Counted from the stretch's first letter, positions 9,443-18,180 are shown. The stretch: DNA of 64,000 bases from Mucilaginibacter geliditolerans (GCF_014200495.1 NZ_JACHBY010000008.1:62001-126000); one strand, 5' to 3'. Notes: generated from the sequence alone by a model not told the origin. Program-made: numbers and translations.

Positions 9443-10012
9443 ATGTCATCTCATCATGTAGTTCGCGAAAAACAGGAACCGGCACTGCTGGTATTGGGCC
9501 TGGAAAATTTCTCTGATGAGTTATTGGGGCAGCTGCTGGAATGGAGCCCGACGGTAATTGTTACCCAATTAACAGCCGAAAAAGTAAACGCCTACGGCAT
9601 TAAAATAGACTGGGTAATAGCCAACGAGGTTGATGAAAGCCTGCAATCGGATATAAAATTAATGCCTGCCGGTAATGATACTTTGGCCGAAGCAGCCATG
9701 AAATACCTGGTAACCTATAATTACCCGGCCGTAAATATTGTAACCGACGAGCTGCAATTAAAGGATTACCTTTTTTATATTGATAAAATAAACATGGTGA
9801 TTTTCCATAGTGATAAAAAAATATATGCCGTAAATTCAGGCTTTAGCAAATGGAAACCGGCCGGTGAAATCATTGAATTACTATCAGACCCGCAACAGCT
9901 TCATTTCAGCGGATTGGAAAATATAGAGGGTAACCGGTTTAAAACTACACACGATGGCTTTTTTAGCCTGCAGTTTGAGCAGCCTTTTTTGTTTATTGCT
10001 GAGGATTTGTAG
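9443..10012 (+). CDS. Hypothetical protein, possibly degenerate thiamine-pyrophosphokinase-like
   Basis: 189 residues from the ATG at 9443; the frame extends to a TTG at 9419, but a TAACTTGC box, close to the -7 consensus, sits just before 9443. No signal peptide or membrane segment. The layout resembles thiamine pyrophosphokinase: GIKIDWVIANEVDES sits where family members have a GIKPDxIIGDxDS metal site, then a helix with NDTLAEAAMKYL, and a C-terminal beta-rich part (FSGLENIEGNRFKTTHDG) like the thiamine-binding domain. The acidic DxDS residues are replaced, so catalysis would be lost. This homology is my inference from pattern only. Confidence 0.5.
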   Translation: MSSHHVVREKQEPALLVLGLENFSDELLGQLLEWSPTVIVTQLTAEKVNAYGIKIDWVIANEVDESLQSDIKLMPAGNDTLAEAAMKYLVTYNYPAVNIVTDELQLKDYLFYIDKINMVIFHSDKKIYAVNSGFSKWKPAGEIIELLSDPQQLHFSGLENIEGNRFKTTHDGFFSLQFEQPFLFIAEDL

Positions 10013-10029
10013 GAAATTATTCTTTACCC

Positions 10030-10123
10030 GTCATCCCGAACTTGTTTCGGGATCCCATACGGTGAGCGGCTATGCAAAGTTTTAGACTGAGCAAGTGGGG
10101 TGCTGAAACAAGTTCAGCATGAC
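10030..10123. repeat. REP-like palindromic element (GTCATCCCGAACTTG family)
   Basis: A 94 bp element with imperfect ~25 bp inverted ends: GTCATCCCGAACTTGTTTCG on the left and the reverse complement GTCATGCTGAACTTGTTTCA on the right. Each end is itself a small hairpin. It fills the gap between two convergent genes and would fold into a long cruciform-like RNA. This type of end sequence is common in Sphingobacteriaceae intergenic repeats (recalled, not searched). Confidence 0.8.
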
Positions 10124-10137
10124 CTCTCTTTACTGCT

Positions 10138-11220
10138 TTAAGAAAATACCAATCCCTCAACCCCCAACTTCTTCGCCAGTTCATCCAGATCATTAGCTAC
10201 GGCATCAACCAATGGTATGCCATTCTTTCTTCGGTCAAGTTCAGCTTCCAGTTCGGGTTCGCCGGGGATGATTACTTTTTGGGTAGGGTCGATAGGTGAG
10301 GCTGATTTGAAACGGCTTACCCAGTTATCCATATTGGCTTTAAATTCATCAACCGGGCGAAAGCCATCAACCCGCATAGCGCCTACAAAATGTCCTATTC
10401 CTTTACCAACCGGATTATCTGACGGATCCAAAAACGCCACGAATGGCGGTACCCATGGGCCATAATTTGCGCCTGATAATACTGCCGAAAGTATATCAAC
10501 AGTGGCACTTAGTCCAAAACCTTTATGGCTGCCGTGATCCCTGTCGCTGCCCAATGGCAGCAATGAGCCACCAGTTTTTAGGGCGTGAGGATCGGTTGTA
10601 TAATTGCCTTGTTTATCCTGTATCCAGCCTTCGGGCACTTGTTTGCCCAGGCGCTGCGCTATTTCCAGCTTGCCGTTTGCTGCCGCAGATGTTGCCATAT
10701 CAACAATTACAGGCGGGTATTTACCTGCCGGGAATGCGTAACACATAGGATTTGTGCCCAACATGCGCTCGTTTGAGAATGTGGGCGCTACCAGCGGACT
10801 GGCATTTGTCATGGCGAAACCGATCATGTCTTTTTCAACAGCCATTAAAGCATGATAGCCGGCAATACCAAAATGGTTGGAATTGCGTACCGATACCCAG
10901 CCTGAGCCATATTTTTCGGCCTTTTCAATGGCCACTTGCATGGCAAATGGGGCGACTACCAAGCCCAGGCCTGCATCGCCATCAATGGTTGCGGTAGTAG
11001 GGGTTTCGTGGACTATTTTTATATCGGGAGTAGCATTGATGCGTTGTTTTTCCCATAAGCGTACATAACCGGTTAGGCGTGCTACACCATGCGAATCTAT
11101 TCCGCGCAGATCGGCTAATAATAATACATCGGCAGCTAAGATGGCATGTTCAGGGCTACAGCCCATTGCCAGGAAAATATTTTGGGTGAAGTTGCGTAAA
11201 GCGGATTCGGTAATAACCAT
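10138..11220 (-). CDS. Ldh family (malate/L-lactate-type) oxidoreductase
   Basis: 360 residues from the ATG at 11218-11220. A longer frame to 11280 adds 20 residues encoded by a repeat element and is rejected. It belongs to the Ldh_2/YlbC/AllD family of NAD(P)-dependent 2-hydroxyacid dehydrogenases, which differ from classical LDH. Family signatures are RGIDSHGVARL (catalytic His), VSVRNSNHFGIAGYHAL, MTNASPLVAP, DMATSAAANGK and DRDHGSHKGFGLS. It is cytosolic. Substrate could be malate, sulfolactate, ureidoglycolate or a delta-piperideine carboxylate; context does not decide. It stands alone between repeats. Confidence 0.9.
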   Translation of the reverse strand: MVITESALRNFTQNIFLAMGCSPEHAILAADVLLLADLRGIDSHGVARLTGYVRLWEKQRINATPDIKIVHETPTTATIDGDAGLGLVVAPFAMQVAIEKAEKYGSGWVSVRNSNHFGIAGYHALMAVEKDMIGFAMTNASPLVAPTFSNERMLGTNPMCYAFPAGKYPPVIVDMATSAAANGKLEIAQRLGKQVPEGWIQDKQGNYTTDPHALKTGGSLLPLGSDRDHGSHKGFGLSATVDILSAVLSGANYGPWVPPFVAFLDPSDNPVGKGIGHFVGAMRVDGFRPVDEFKANMDNWVSRFKSASPIDPTQKVIIPGEPELEAELDRRKNGIPLVDAVANDLDELAKKLGVEGLVFS

Positions 11221-11261
11221 AACGGCAAATATAATGGTTATAGAGGAATGTGATAAAGAAT

Positions 11262-11313
11262 GAAAGTTGCAAACTTTCATTATCTGTGGGCTCCAGTAGC
11301 AGACTGAAGCCAG
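11262..11313. repeat. 52 bp direct repeat, copy 1
   Basis: Contains the palindromes GAAAGTTGCAAACTTTC and an imperfect GGCTCCAGTAGCAGACTGAAGCC. It matches the copy at 11449-11500 at 44 of 52 positions. It begins in the extended upstream frame of the Ldh-type gene and may lie in its leader. Confidence 0.75.
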
Positions 11314-11448
11314 AGTTGTTGGGACTGAAGCCCGTATCGGTACATCTGAAGTTTGCGTTAGTGATAGGAGCGGATACCGGCCTTGTGGCTAAGGCCTGTG
11401 CAGTATGAGCGTATAGCACGGGCCGGAGGCAACGCCCTTGTCACGCTA

Positions 11449-11500
11449 GAAAGTTACAAACTTTCGTTGTCAGTAGGCTTCAGTCACAGACTGAAGCCAG
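11449..11500. repeat. 52 bp direct repeat, copy 2
   Basis: Contains GAAAGTTACAAACTTTC and the near-perfect hairpin GGCTTCAGTCACAGACTGAAGCC. It lies 20 bp beyond the 3' end of the NHL-repeat gene. Two related hairpins per copy and head-to-tail spacing suggest a REP/BIME-type unit. Confidence 0.75.
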
Positions 11501-11520
11501 TATGGGATGAGAGAATATTA

Positions 11521-12762
11521 TCACCTTCGTTTTTTTATGAGGATGCTTGATAGTGAACGGCTGCTGAGCTTATGTGCAACATGGAGGTTATTAAGATGCC
11601 TTTTAAGTGATAGTGCTTTGCCGTTTATTGAGCCTGCTATGCCGCTGCCTGCAATGGTACTTACTGCGCCAGCTGGGGTTATTTTACGGATGACATTATT
11701 ATAGGTGTCGGCCACATAAACATTGCCTGCTGCGTCAACTGCTAAGCCGGATGGGCCGTTAAAGGTGGCTTTTGTACCTGTGCTATCAGCCTGGCCTGCC
11801 GCGCCGCTGCCTGCAAAGGTGATGACTACCCCGCCTGGGGTTATTTTACGGATGAGGTTACTTACGTATTCGCTTACATACACATTGCCCAAGGCATCAA
11901 CTGCTACGCTATTGGGGTAGTAGAAAGCAGCAGCGGTGCCTGTTCCATTTATGGATGCCGTGGTATCTGCATTGCCTGCAAGGGTAAATATAGTATCAGC
12001 GCGGGGTTGAATTTCGCGAATGAGGTTGTTTAAGAGGTCGGCGACATAGATATTCCCACCGGCATCAAGGGCAATGCCTGTTGGGTTATTGAAGGATGAG
12101 GAAAGTAATTTACCGTTGCCTGCGCCCGGATTGCCATTGCCTGCAATTGTGCTTACCGCGCCTGTAGAAGCCACAATTTTGCGGATAAGGTTATTACCGG
12201 CATCTGTTACATAGAGATTATCTGATGCATCAACAGCAATACCTGTTGGTCCGAAAAAGTAGGCGGCTGCACCTATGCCATCAACCGCGCCAATGCTGTC
12301 GCTACCGGCAACGGTACTTACCAGCCCGGCAGCGCTTATCTCACGGATCTGATTATTGTTATTATCGGCCACAAAAATATTGCCCGATGCATCTACAGCT
12401 AACCCAGTCGGCCCGTTAAATGACGACGAGGTGCCCTGGCCGTTTAATGAACCCTGGTTGCCATTACCCGCTACCGTGCTAACCACGCCCGTAGTGCTTA
12501 TTTTACGAATGAGGTTATTGCCATAATCGGCCACGTAAATATTGCCGGCGGCATCCACAGCCAATGCAGTAGGGGCGTTGAATGATGCTGTTGAATCGGC
12601 TTTATTGGTATCGATGCCAGTTGTTGTGCCCGTACCACCGGTTACATTATATTTGGTGGTAATAGGCGTGATGGTTTTTTTAGTACATGCCGTAAAAAAA
12701 CAAGCCATTGCCAACAGTAGTTGCAGGATAATTAATGGCTGTTTTAAATGGAATAACTTCAT
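11521..12762 (-). CDS. NHL-repeat lipoprotein
   Basis: 413 residues. The signal peptide ends in a lipobox (ACFFTAC), so it should be a lipid-anchored periplasmic or surface protein. After a linker come six NHL repeats of ~55 residues of the form FNxPTGLAVDAAGNIYVAD / NNLIRKIT / GxVSTVAGxG, which would build a six-bladed beta-propeller. The last ~25 residues (after GSINGKALSL) are basic and unlike the repeats: the start of a seventh unit appears to run into unrelated sequence close to a repeat element. Such propellers usually bind protein or glycan partners; the ligand is unknown. Confidence 0.85.
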   Translation of the reverse strand: MKLFHLKQPLIILQLLLAMACFFTACTKKTITPITTKYNVTGGTGTTTGIDTNKADSTASFNAPTALAVDAAGNIYVADYGNNLIRKISTTGVVSTVAGNGNQGSLNGQGTSSSFNGPTGLAVDASGNIFVADNNNNQIREISAAGLVSTVAGSDSIGAVDGIGAAAYFFGPTGIAVDASDNLYVTDAGNNLIRKIVASTGAVSTIAGNGNPGAGNGKLLSSSFNNPTGIALDAGGNIYVADLLNNLIREIQPRADTIFTLAGNADTTASINGTGTAAAFYYPNSVAVDALGNVYVSEYVSNLIRKITPGGVVITFAGSGAAGQADSTGTKATFNGPSGLAVDAAGNVYVADTYNNVIRKITPAGAVSTIAGSGIAGSINGKALSLKRHLNNLHVAHKLSSRSLSSILIKKRR

Positions 12763-12835
12763 TTTTAATAAATACCGCGGAGAATCTCTATCAGGAAATA
12801 AAGATATAGTAATTATTTATTCAATAGCGGTTTAG

Positions 12836-13372
12836 CTACTCAAGTTTTTTTAATAATTCCAATCCCTGATGCCATTCTCCCAGGCCTGATGATGAGTTGA
12901 TGTGGCCAGCATCGCCAATATTTACCCATTCGCTTCCCCAGCTATCGGCGAAATGACGGGCACGCTCAAGAGTAACATAGTAATCGTTTGTGCTAGCTAC
13001 TACTATTGACCTGAATGGTAATTTTATGAGTGGAACAGGGCTGAAACCAGTAGTTCCAGGCGGGTAGGTATCTGCCTCGGTATCACTTGGCGCAACCAAT
13101 AAAGCGCCTTTAATTTTTACATTGAACTTTTGCGCCCAATAAGCAATAGTTGTACAGGCGAGGCTATGGCCAACTAAAATTACATTAGCGGCATAGTGCT
13201 TTTGTACTTCGTTGTTGATGTTTTCGATCCAATCGGCGCAGACAGGTGTTTCCCAATCGGCTTGTTGCACGCGGGTAAAATTGAATTTTTGTTCCCAGAT
13301 GGATTGCCAGTGTTCCGGGCCGGAATTGCCCAGGCCGGGGAGGATGAGGATAGTGGGTTGTTGGGTTTGCAT
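12836..13372 (-). CDS. RBBP9/YdeN family serine hydrolase
   Basis: 178-residue alpha/beta hydrolase. The N-terminus ILPGLGNSGPEHWQSIWE is the family signature, the nucleophile elbow is VGHSLACTT (Ser near residue 68), the acid is probably in STNDYYV and the His is in GDAGHINSSSG near the C-terminus. It is cytosolic with no signal peptide. Its natural substrate is unknown for most of the family. The start codon at 13370-13372 is followed at once by the family motif. It is a monocistronic gene next to a large non-coding repeat element. Confidence 0.88.
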   Translation of the reverse strand: MQTQQPTILILPGLGNSGPEHWQSIWEQKFNFTRVQQADWETPVCADWIENINNEVQKHYAANVILVGHSLACTTIAYWAQKFNVKIKGALLVAPSDTEADTYPPGTTGFSPVPLIKLPFRSIVVASTNDYYVTLERARHFADSWGSEWVNIGDAGHINSSSGLGEWHQGLELLKKLE

Positions 13373-13403
13373 TTTAGAAGTATATATGCAAATATATTAA
13401 AAT

Positions 13404-14091
13404 GCGTCATTGCGAGGAACTAAACAACTCCCGACTGTGCAGAGCGGGTTGCTTGTCTATTGAGTCACGTGAAGCCGCTCATTGCCGCGGAGGCTACTAC
13501 TTTTGTCTTGATACAAAAGGTAGCAAAAACCGACCGTAGGGAGCTCATGAATACCAATGAAAAACAAATAATAGATGAATAAATCAAGTCAGTAGATTAG
13601 GCTTCTTTGCCGCACTGGCCTTTCCCCTGCAAATCAGTCAAAACCTGGGCTGCTATATTTTTACCCTGCTGTCGCTACGCACTTGGCTTTTACGCTTCTG
13701 TAAAAATCTGCTATGCCCTGCCACGCTCAAGGCCACCATCGTTTTGCCTGATTTCGCCCGAAGCTGTTCTACTGACGGAGAAAGAAAGCACATAATATCT
13801 TAGGATAAAATGACTTTAATTGAACCTTGATAAAAAGCGGGTAAAGGCCTGACAAAAAGCGCGGGCCTGGGTGTTTTGCCTGTGGGTGGAAGGATCTTTT
13901 TGTCTTGATCTTTTGGTTACTTTTGGATCAAGCCAAAAGTAACTAAGGCTCCGCGCCTATGAGCGGCTTCGAGCGACATTCACGCCAGCATCTTCGCTCT
14001 GTATAGCTTAGAGATTATTAATATATTAATTGTTTTCAATGGTATTAATGAGCTCCCTTTGGTCGGTTATCTTCGTACCTCGCAATGACGC
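13404..14091. mobile_element. Non-coding nested inverted-repeat (MITE-like) element
   Basis: Outer ends are 17 bp inverted repeats, GCGTCATTGCGAGGAAC at 13404-13420 and its near-complement at 14075-14091 (16 of 17), the same family as the short REP copies elsewhere in this window. Inside lies a second pair of inverted repeats, 38 bp each, at 13528-13565 and 14031-14068, both around GGGAGCTCAT. The interior also has an 11 bp perfect hairpin stem GTTACTTTTGG at 13916-13943. I see no convincing gene inside; short open frames have no start signals or recognisable motifs. It explains the whole 735 bp gap between the YdeN-like gene and bshC. Confidence 0.75.
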
Positions 14092-14107
14092 TTGGCTGAA
14101 TATTTGA

Positions 14108-15712
14108 CTATTCTTCCGTTAGCAATGTAAACTTAAAATCAAGTGGTTCAAAGTTACGCACCAGTTCATCGATAAAATTTTGTCCCCATTTTACGTAGAA
14201 GAGGCCGAAGTTTTCGTTGCGTTCCTGCAGGCTGTTTTTGGGGAAAAGATCGGCTTTGATGTTATCTACCTGCTCTAAACGGTTGTGATAGTTGATTTTT
14301 TCGGCTTTTACCAGTTTCTTTTCCAGGTTATCTATCGCTTTTTTTAACCGTGCCTGTACCGCTTCGGTGGATGGAGCAAGTGTGGTATCTATTTTAAAGG
14401 AACGCAGTTTTATCCGCTCAAATATGGCTGATAGCTCGCGCCATTCTTCGGTTAACGAAAGGTTATGCTGACTGTGCTTTCTCACCCAATCGTTTTTTAT
14501 AAGATCTGTAGTTTTGAAGATATCGGCACCTGATAATTCCATTTTCGCAATCTTTGAGGCATATTCCTTGCGGATAACCAGCCCGGAATTACGGAGTATC
14601 AGGATAGGGAAATCGACTTTATAATGCTCAAAGTTTGATTTTAGTTCCAGCCAATAAACAACCTCGGCACCACCACCTACATAGGCGATGTTGGGCAGAA
14701 TGCACTCCTGGTACAGCGGGCGCATCACTACGTTGGGGCTGAAACGCTCCGGGTATTGGTTTATCTCCGTTAACAATTCTTCTTTAGTAAAGCTGATCTC
14801 GGAGTTTAATACTTTGTAGGTATCAGCCTCGAAAACAATACGCTCGCGCAGGTGCTCTTTAAGATAGAAGAAGTTGATCTCGCGCGGGTTTACCTGTATG
14901 TGTACACCTAAAGCGTGTAATTGCTCATTGGTAGCGGTAATATTTTTAAAGCTGTTTTGCTCAGTGATATCCTGCGCTATGATGGGGGCGAACTGCTGTT
15001 TAAGGCGATGATCGTCAGCATCAATAATTACAAGACCGTATTTGCCGAACAGGGAATCAACCATGTAGCGGGTAGCATCGGCCAGCTTGTCAAATTTGGT
15101 GTAGGCGGTTTCAACTATGGCGGCCAGTTCAGGGGCATGTTGCTCAAAACCTAAAACACCTTTGTATTGATTAAGCGCCTGGCGGATAGTATCGGGATTT
15201 AAACGACCCGTAGCGCCTGATGCCTCGTACCACCAGTGCACTTTTTTACCGCCGATGGTCGTATAGTTGATCTCGGCAAAATCATGATCTTCTGATGCCA
15301 TCCAATACACAGGCACAAAATTTTTATCAGGAAATTGTTCCTTTAGCTGACTGGCCAGCTTTATAGCGGTAACTATTTTGTAGATGAAATATAACGGACC
15401 GGCAAAAATGTTAAGCTGATGGCCTGTTGTAATGGTGTATGTATTGGGGGATTTTAATTGTTCCAGATTTTGTGAAACCAAATCCGAAATGGGAAATCCG
15501 AAATCCGAAATCCGGGAGTATTGCTCTGAAAGGACCTGAAACAGAATCTCGCGATCAGCAACAACCTTTTTGCTTTTCAGCAGTTCGGCAAAGCCGTTCA
15601 TATCGGGCCGGTGACTGTAAAAAGGTTTAAGATCGGCGATATCGTCGATGTAATCAATTACGGTTGGGGAAAAGTACCCGGTGTCTTTATAGCTAATACA
15701 GGATGCATCCAT
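14108..15712 (-). CDS. bshC: Bacillithiol synthase BshC (cysteine-adding enzyme)
   Basis: 534 residues, the family's usual length. BshC adds cysteine to GlcN-malate in the last step of bacillithiol synthesis in the cytosol. Family marks are the N-terminal YxxxFxxFY-like DLKPFYSHRPDMNGF, TITTGHQLNIFAGPLYFIYK, VPVYWMASEDHDFAEIN, YVGGGAEVVYWLELK and a C-terminal coiled coil rich in K/E. An unusual stretch SRISDFGFPISDL (about residues 68-80) is encoded by a 7 bp tandem repeat and looks like an insertion relative to the family. It lies 47 bp after rimO at the end of the ribosomal/ftsY cluster. Confidence 0.93.
   Translation of the reverse strand: MDASCISYKDTGYFSPTVIDYIDDIADLKPFYSHRPDMNGFAELLKSKKVVADREILFQVLSEQYSRISDFGFPISDLVSQNLEQLKSPNTYTITTGHQLNIFAGPLYFIYKIVTAIKLASQLKEQFPDKNFVPVYWMASEDHDFAEINYTTIGGKKVHWWYEASGATGRLNPDTIRQALNQYKGVLGFEQHAPELAAIVETAYTKFDKLADATRYMVDSLFGKYGLVIIDADDHRLKQQFAPIIAQDITEQNSFKNITATNEQLHALGVHIQVNPREINFFYLKEHLRERIVFEADTYKVLNSEISFTKEELLTEINQYPERFSPNVVMRPLYQECILPNIAYVGGGAEVVYWLELKSNFEHYKVDFPILILRNSGLVIRKEYASKIAKMELSGADIFKTTDLIKNDWVRKHSQHNLSLTEEWRELSAIFERIKLRSFKIDTTLAPSTEAVQARLKKAIDNLEKKLVKAEKINYHNRLEQVDNIKADLFPKNSLQERNENFGLFYVKWGQNFIDELVRNFEPLDFKFTLLTEE
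15480..15515. repeat. 7 bp tandem repeat (AAATCCG) inside bshC
   Basis: Four AAATCCG units, partly broken by a GGG, read on the minus strand as CGGATTT repeats and encode the ISDFGFPISD stretch. The flanking bshC sequence is normal family sequence, so the repeat looks like an in-frame insertion. Confidence 0.7.
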
Positions 15713-15759
15713 TAGTTCAAATGTAAAATCATTCGATGGAATTACACCATTGGCTCAAA

Positions 15760-17094
15760 TTATTTTACAATTTGTCCATAAAGATCAAAGTCTTCGGCGT
15801 TGTCGATTTTTACATTTACAAAGCTGCCAACAGTGGCATAATCAATGCTGGCGTCTATTAAAACTTCGTTATCTACCTCGGGTGAATCGAATTCGGTACG
15901 GCCAACAAAGTAAGCGCCGTCTTTTTTATCGATGAGTACTTTATAGGTATTGCCTATTTTTTCCTGGTTCTTGTCGAAAGAAATACCCTGCTGAATTTCC
16001 ATTATGGCATCAACACGTTCCTGTTTTACTTCTTCAGGTACGTCATCAATTAATGAGTGGGCATGCGTTTTTTCCTCGTGAGAGTAAGTGAAGCAACCCA
16101 AACGGTCGAAATGGGTATCTTCCACCCATTGTGCCATTTCTTCAAAGTCTTGCTGAGTTTCGCCGGGATAGCCGGTAATAAGGGTGGTACGCATGGCAAT
16201 GCCGGGTACTTTATCGCGGATCTGATTTACCAGGTCGATAGTTTTTTGTTTGGTGATGCCACGGCGCATTGATTTTAGCATATCATCGCTGATGTGTTGC
16301 AATGGCATATCTAAATATTTACAGATGTTATCACGCTCGTTCATCACATCCAGAATTTCCATAGGGAAACCTGATGGATACGCATATTGCAGCCTAATCC
16401 ATTCGATGCCGTTAACATCAGACAGGCGGCGAAGTAATTCATCTAAATTACGTTTGCCGTAAAGATCGAGGCCATAATAGGTAAGGTCCTGGGCTATTAG
16501 GATCAGTTCTTTTGTGCCGTTTTTGGCTAAGTACTGTGCGTTTTTAACCAACTCATCCATTGGCGTACTTAAATGCTTGCCCCTCATTAAAGGTATCGCG
16601 CAAAATGAACATGGACGGTTACAGCCTTCGGCTATTTTAAAGTAAGCGAAGTGGGAAGGGGTGGTTAACATCCGCTCGCCTATCAATTCATGTTTGTAAT
16701 CAGCTCCTACGGATTGCAACAGGTTTTGCAGGTCGTTAGTGCCGAAATAAGCATCAATATTGGTGATCTCTGATTCCAGCTCAGGTTTGTAGCGTTCGGA
16801 AAGACAACCGGTAACTATTACTTTGCCAACTTTGCCTTGCTCTTTCAGCTCACTGTATTGCAGGATGGTATCGATGGATTCCTGTTTGGCATTATCAATA
16901 AAACCGCAGGTGTTAATAACGATGATATCGTTACTGTTTACTTTTTCAGCTTCATGTACCACATCAAAGGCGTTGCCTTTCAGCTGGCCCATCAGCACTT
17001 CTGAATCGTAAATGTTTTTTGAACAGCCGAGGGTAACTACGTTTACACGTGGTTTTACTGCAATTGGCTGATTGATAATTCCTTTTGTCTTCAT
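15760..17094 (-). CDS. rimO: Ribosomal protein S12 methylthiotransferase RimO
   Basis: 444 residues. A radical-SAM enzyme that adds a methylthio group to the conserved Asp of ribosomal protein S12. Domains in order: UPF0004 N-terminal domain (RVNVVTLGCSKNIYDSEVL, with three cluster cysteines), radical-SAM core with CNRPCSFCAIPLMRG (CxxxCxxC) near residue 145, and a C-terminal TRAM domain ending in DFDLYGQIVK. The LGCSKN start and short TRAM separate it from MiaB. It is downstream of ftsY with a 115 bp gap holding a REP hairpin, an order conserved in Bacteroidota. Confidence 0.95.
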   Translation of the reverse strand: MKTKGIINQPIAVKPRVNVVTLGCSKNIYDSEVLMGQLKGNAFDVVHEAEKVNSNDIIVINTCGFIDNAKQESIDTILQYSELKEQGKVGKVIVTGCLSERYKPELESEITNIDAYFGTNDLQNLLQSVGADYKHELIGERMLTTPSHFAYFKIAEGCNRPCSFCAIPLMRGKHLSTPMDELVKNAQYLAKNGTKELILIAQDLTYYGLDLYGKRNLDELLRRLSDVNGIEWIRLQYAYPSGFPMEILDVMNERDNICKYLDMPLQHISDDMLKSMRRGITKQKTIDLVNQIRDKVPGIAMRTTLITGYPGETQQDFEEMAQWVEDTHFDRLGCFTYSHEEKTHAHSLIDDVPEEVKQERVDAIMEIQQGISFDKNQEKIGNTYKVLIDKKDGAYFVGRTEFDSPEVDNEVLIDASIDYATVGSFVNVKIDNAEDFDLYGQIVK

Positions 17095-17106
17095 ATTAAC
17101 ACACTA

Positions 17107-17200
17107 TGTCATTGCGAGGAGGAACGACGAAGCAACCTCGTAGCTTTGCCTGTTCGTTAGCAATAGCGACGAGGTTGCCGCGCTATCGCTCGCAATGACA
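17107..17200. repeat. REP-like hairpin, GTCATTGCGAGG family
   Basis: Ends TGTCATTGCGAGG and CTCGCAATGACA are inverted. Internal arms GAAGCAACCTCGTAG and CGACGAGGTTGCC add a second stem, so it folds as a long hairpin. It lies between ftsY and rimO on the operon strand and may form a processing or attenuation structure. Confidence 0.8.
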
Positions 17201-17209
17201 AATCCTTTT

Positions 17210-18175
17210 TTATTGTTTAAAAAGCGAATCAACGAACGCCTTGCGATCAAATAATTGTAAATGATCAACGCCTTCGCCTACGCCTATATATTTTACCGGA
17301 ATTTTAAACTGATCTGATATACCTATTACCACGCCGCCTTTTGCCGTGCCATCCAATTTAGTTAGGGCAAGGGCATTAACGGCGGTTGCTTCGGTAAACT
17401 GTTTACATTGTTCAATAGCGTTTTGGCCTGTTGAGGCGTCCAACACCAATAAAATCTCATGTGGTGCGCCGGGTACTACCTTTTGCATCACGTTTTTGAT
17501 CTTGGTCAACTCGTTCATCAAACCAACCTTATTGTGCAAACGACCGGCGGTATCAATTATCGCCACATCATCACCATTGGATACTGCCGAACGCAGGGTA
17601 TCATATGCCACGGAAGCAGGGTCGGAGCCCATAGCTTGTGCCACTACCTTTACGCCAACACGCTCGCCCCAAAGTTTTATCTGGTCGACCGCTGCAGCTC
17701 TGAAAGTATCGGCTGCGCCTAAAACTACCTGGTTACCGGCTTGTTTTAGTTTGTGGGCCAGTTTGCCAATGGTAGTAGTTTTACCCACGCCATTTACGCC
17801 AACCACCATTATTACGTAAGGCTTATGATCGCCATACTCAAAGGTGGAGAAATCGTTACTGTTATTTTCGGCAAGTAATTTCTGGATCTCATCGCGCAGC
17901 AAACCGTTCAGTTCGCTGGTGCTTACATATTTATCAGCCTGTACACGTGCCTGTATGCGCTCAATTATTTTGAGGGTAGTGGTTACGCCGACATCAGATG
18001 TTACGAGCACTTCCTCCAGTTCATCAAGCACATCATCATCAACGGTTGATTTGCCGGCTATTACTTTGGTGATCTTTGAAAAAAAGTTATCCTTGGTTTT
18101 TTCCAAACCGGTATCCAGCGCTTCCTGCTCCTGCAGGCTGCTTTCTTTTTTCTTGAAAAAATCAAATAATCCCAT
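17210..18175 (-). CDS. ftsY: Signal recognition particle receptor FtsY
   Basis: 321 residues from ATG 18173-18175 (MGLFDFFKKKESS, the usual Bacteroidota start; seven further upstream residues from 18196 are encoded by a repeat and are rejected). SRP-receptor GTPase that docks ribosome-nascent-chain complexes to the membrane. It has a short acidic A-region, N domain, then the G domain: P-loop GVNGVGKTTTIGKLA, DTFRAAAVDQ, DTAGRLHNK, TKLDGTAKGG and the C-terminal IGVGEGVDHLQLFD. It follows the small DUF4295 gene by 172 bp. Confidence 0.96.
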   Translation of the reverse strand: MGLFDFFKKKESSLQEQEALDTGLEKTKDNFFSKITKVIAGKSTVDDDVLDELEEVLVTSDVGVTTTLKIIERIQARVQADKYVSTSELNGLLRDEIQKLLAENNSNDFSTFEYGDHKPYVIMVVGVNGVGKTTTIGKLAHKLKQAGNQVVLGAADTFRAAAVDQIKLWGERVGVKVVAQAMGSDPASVAYDTLRSAVSNGDDVAIIDTAGRLHNKVGLMNELTKIKNVMQKVVPGAPHEILLVLDASTGQNAIEQCKQFTEATAVNALALTKLDGTAKGGVVIGISDQFKIPVKYIGVGEGVDHLQLFDRKAFVDSLFKQ

Positions 18176-18180
18176 AATTG

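Noticed and set aside
11156..11419. Minus-strand frame overlapping the Ldh-type gene start and repeat copy 1
   Set aside because: Repeat-derived, wrong frame for the enzyme, no ribosome site.
13607..13795. Short plus-strand frame within the MITE-like element
   Set aside because: No start signal or recognisable motif; sits wholly in repeat sequence.
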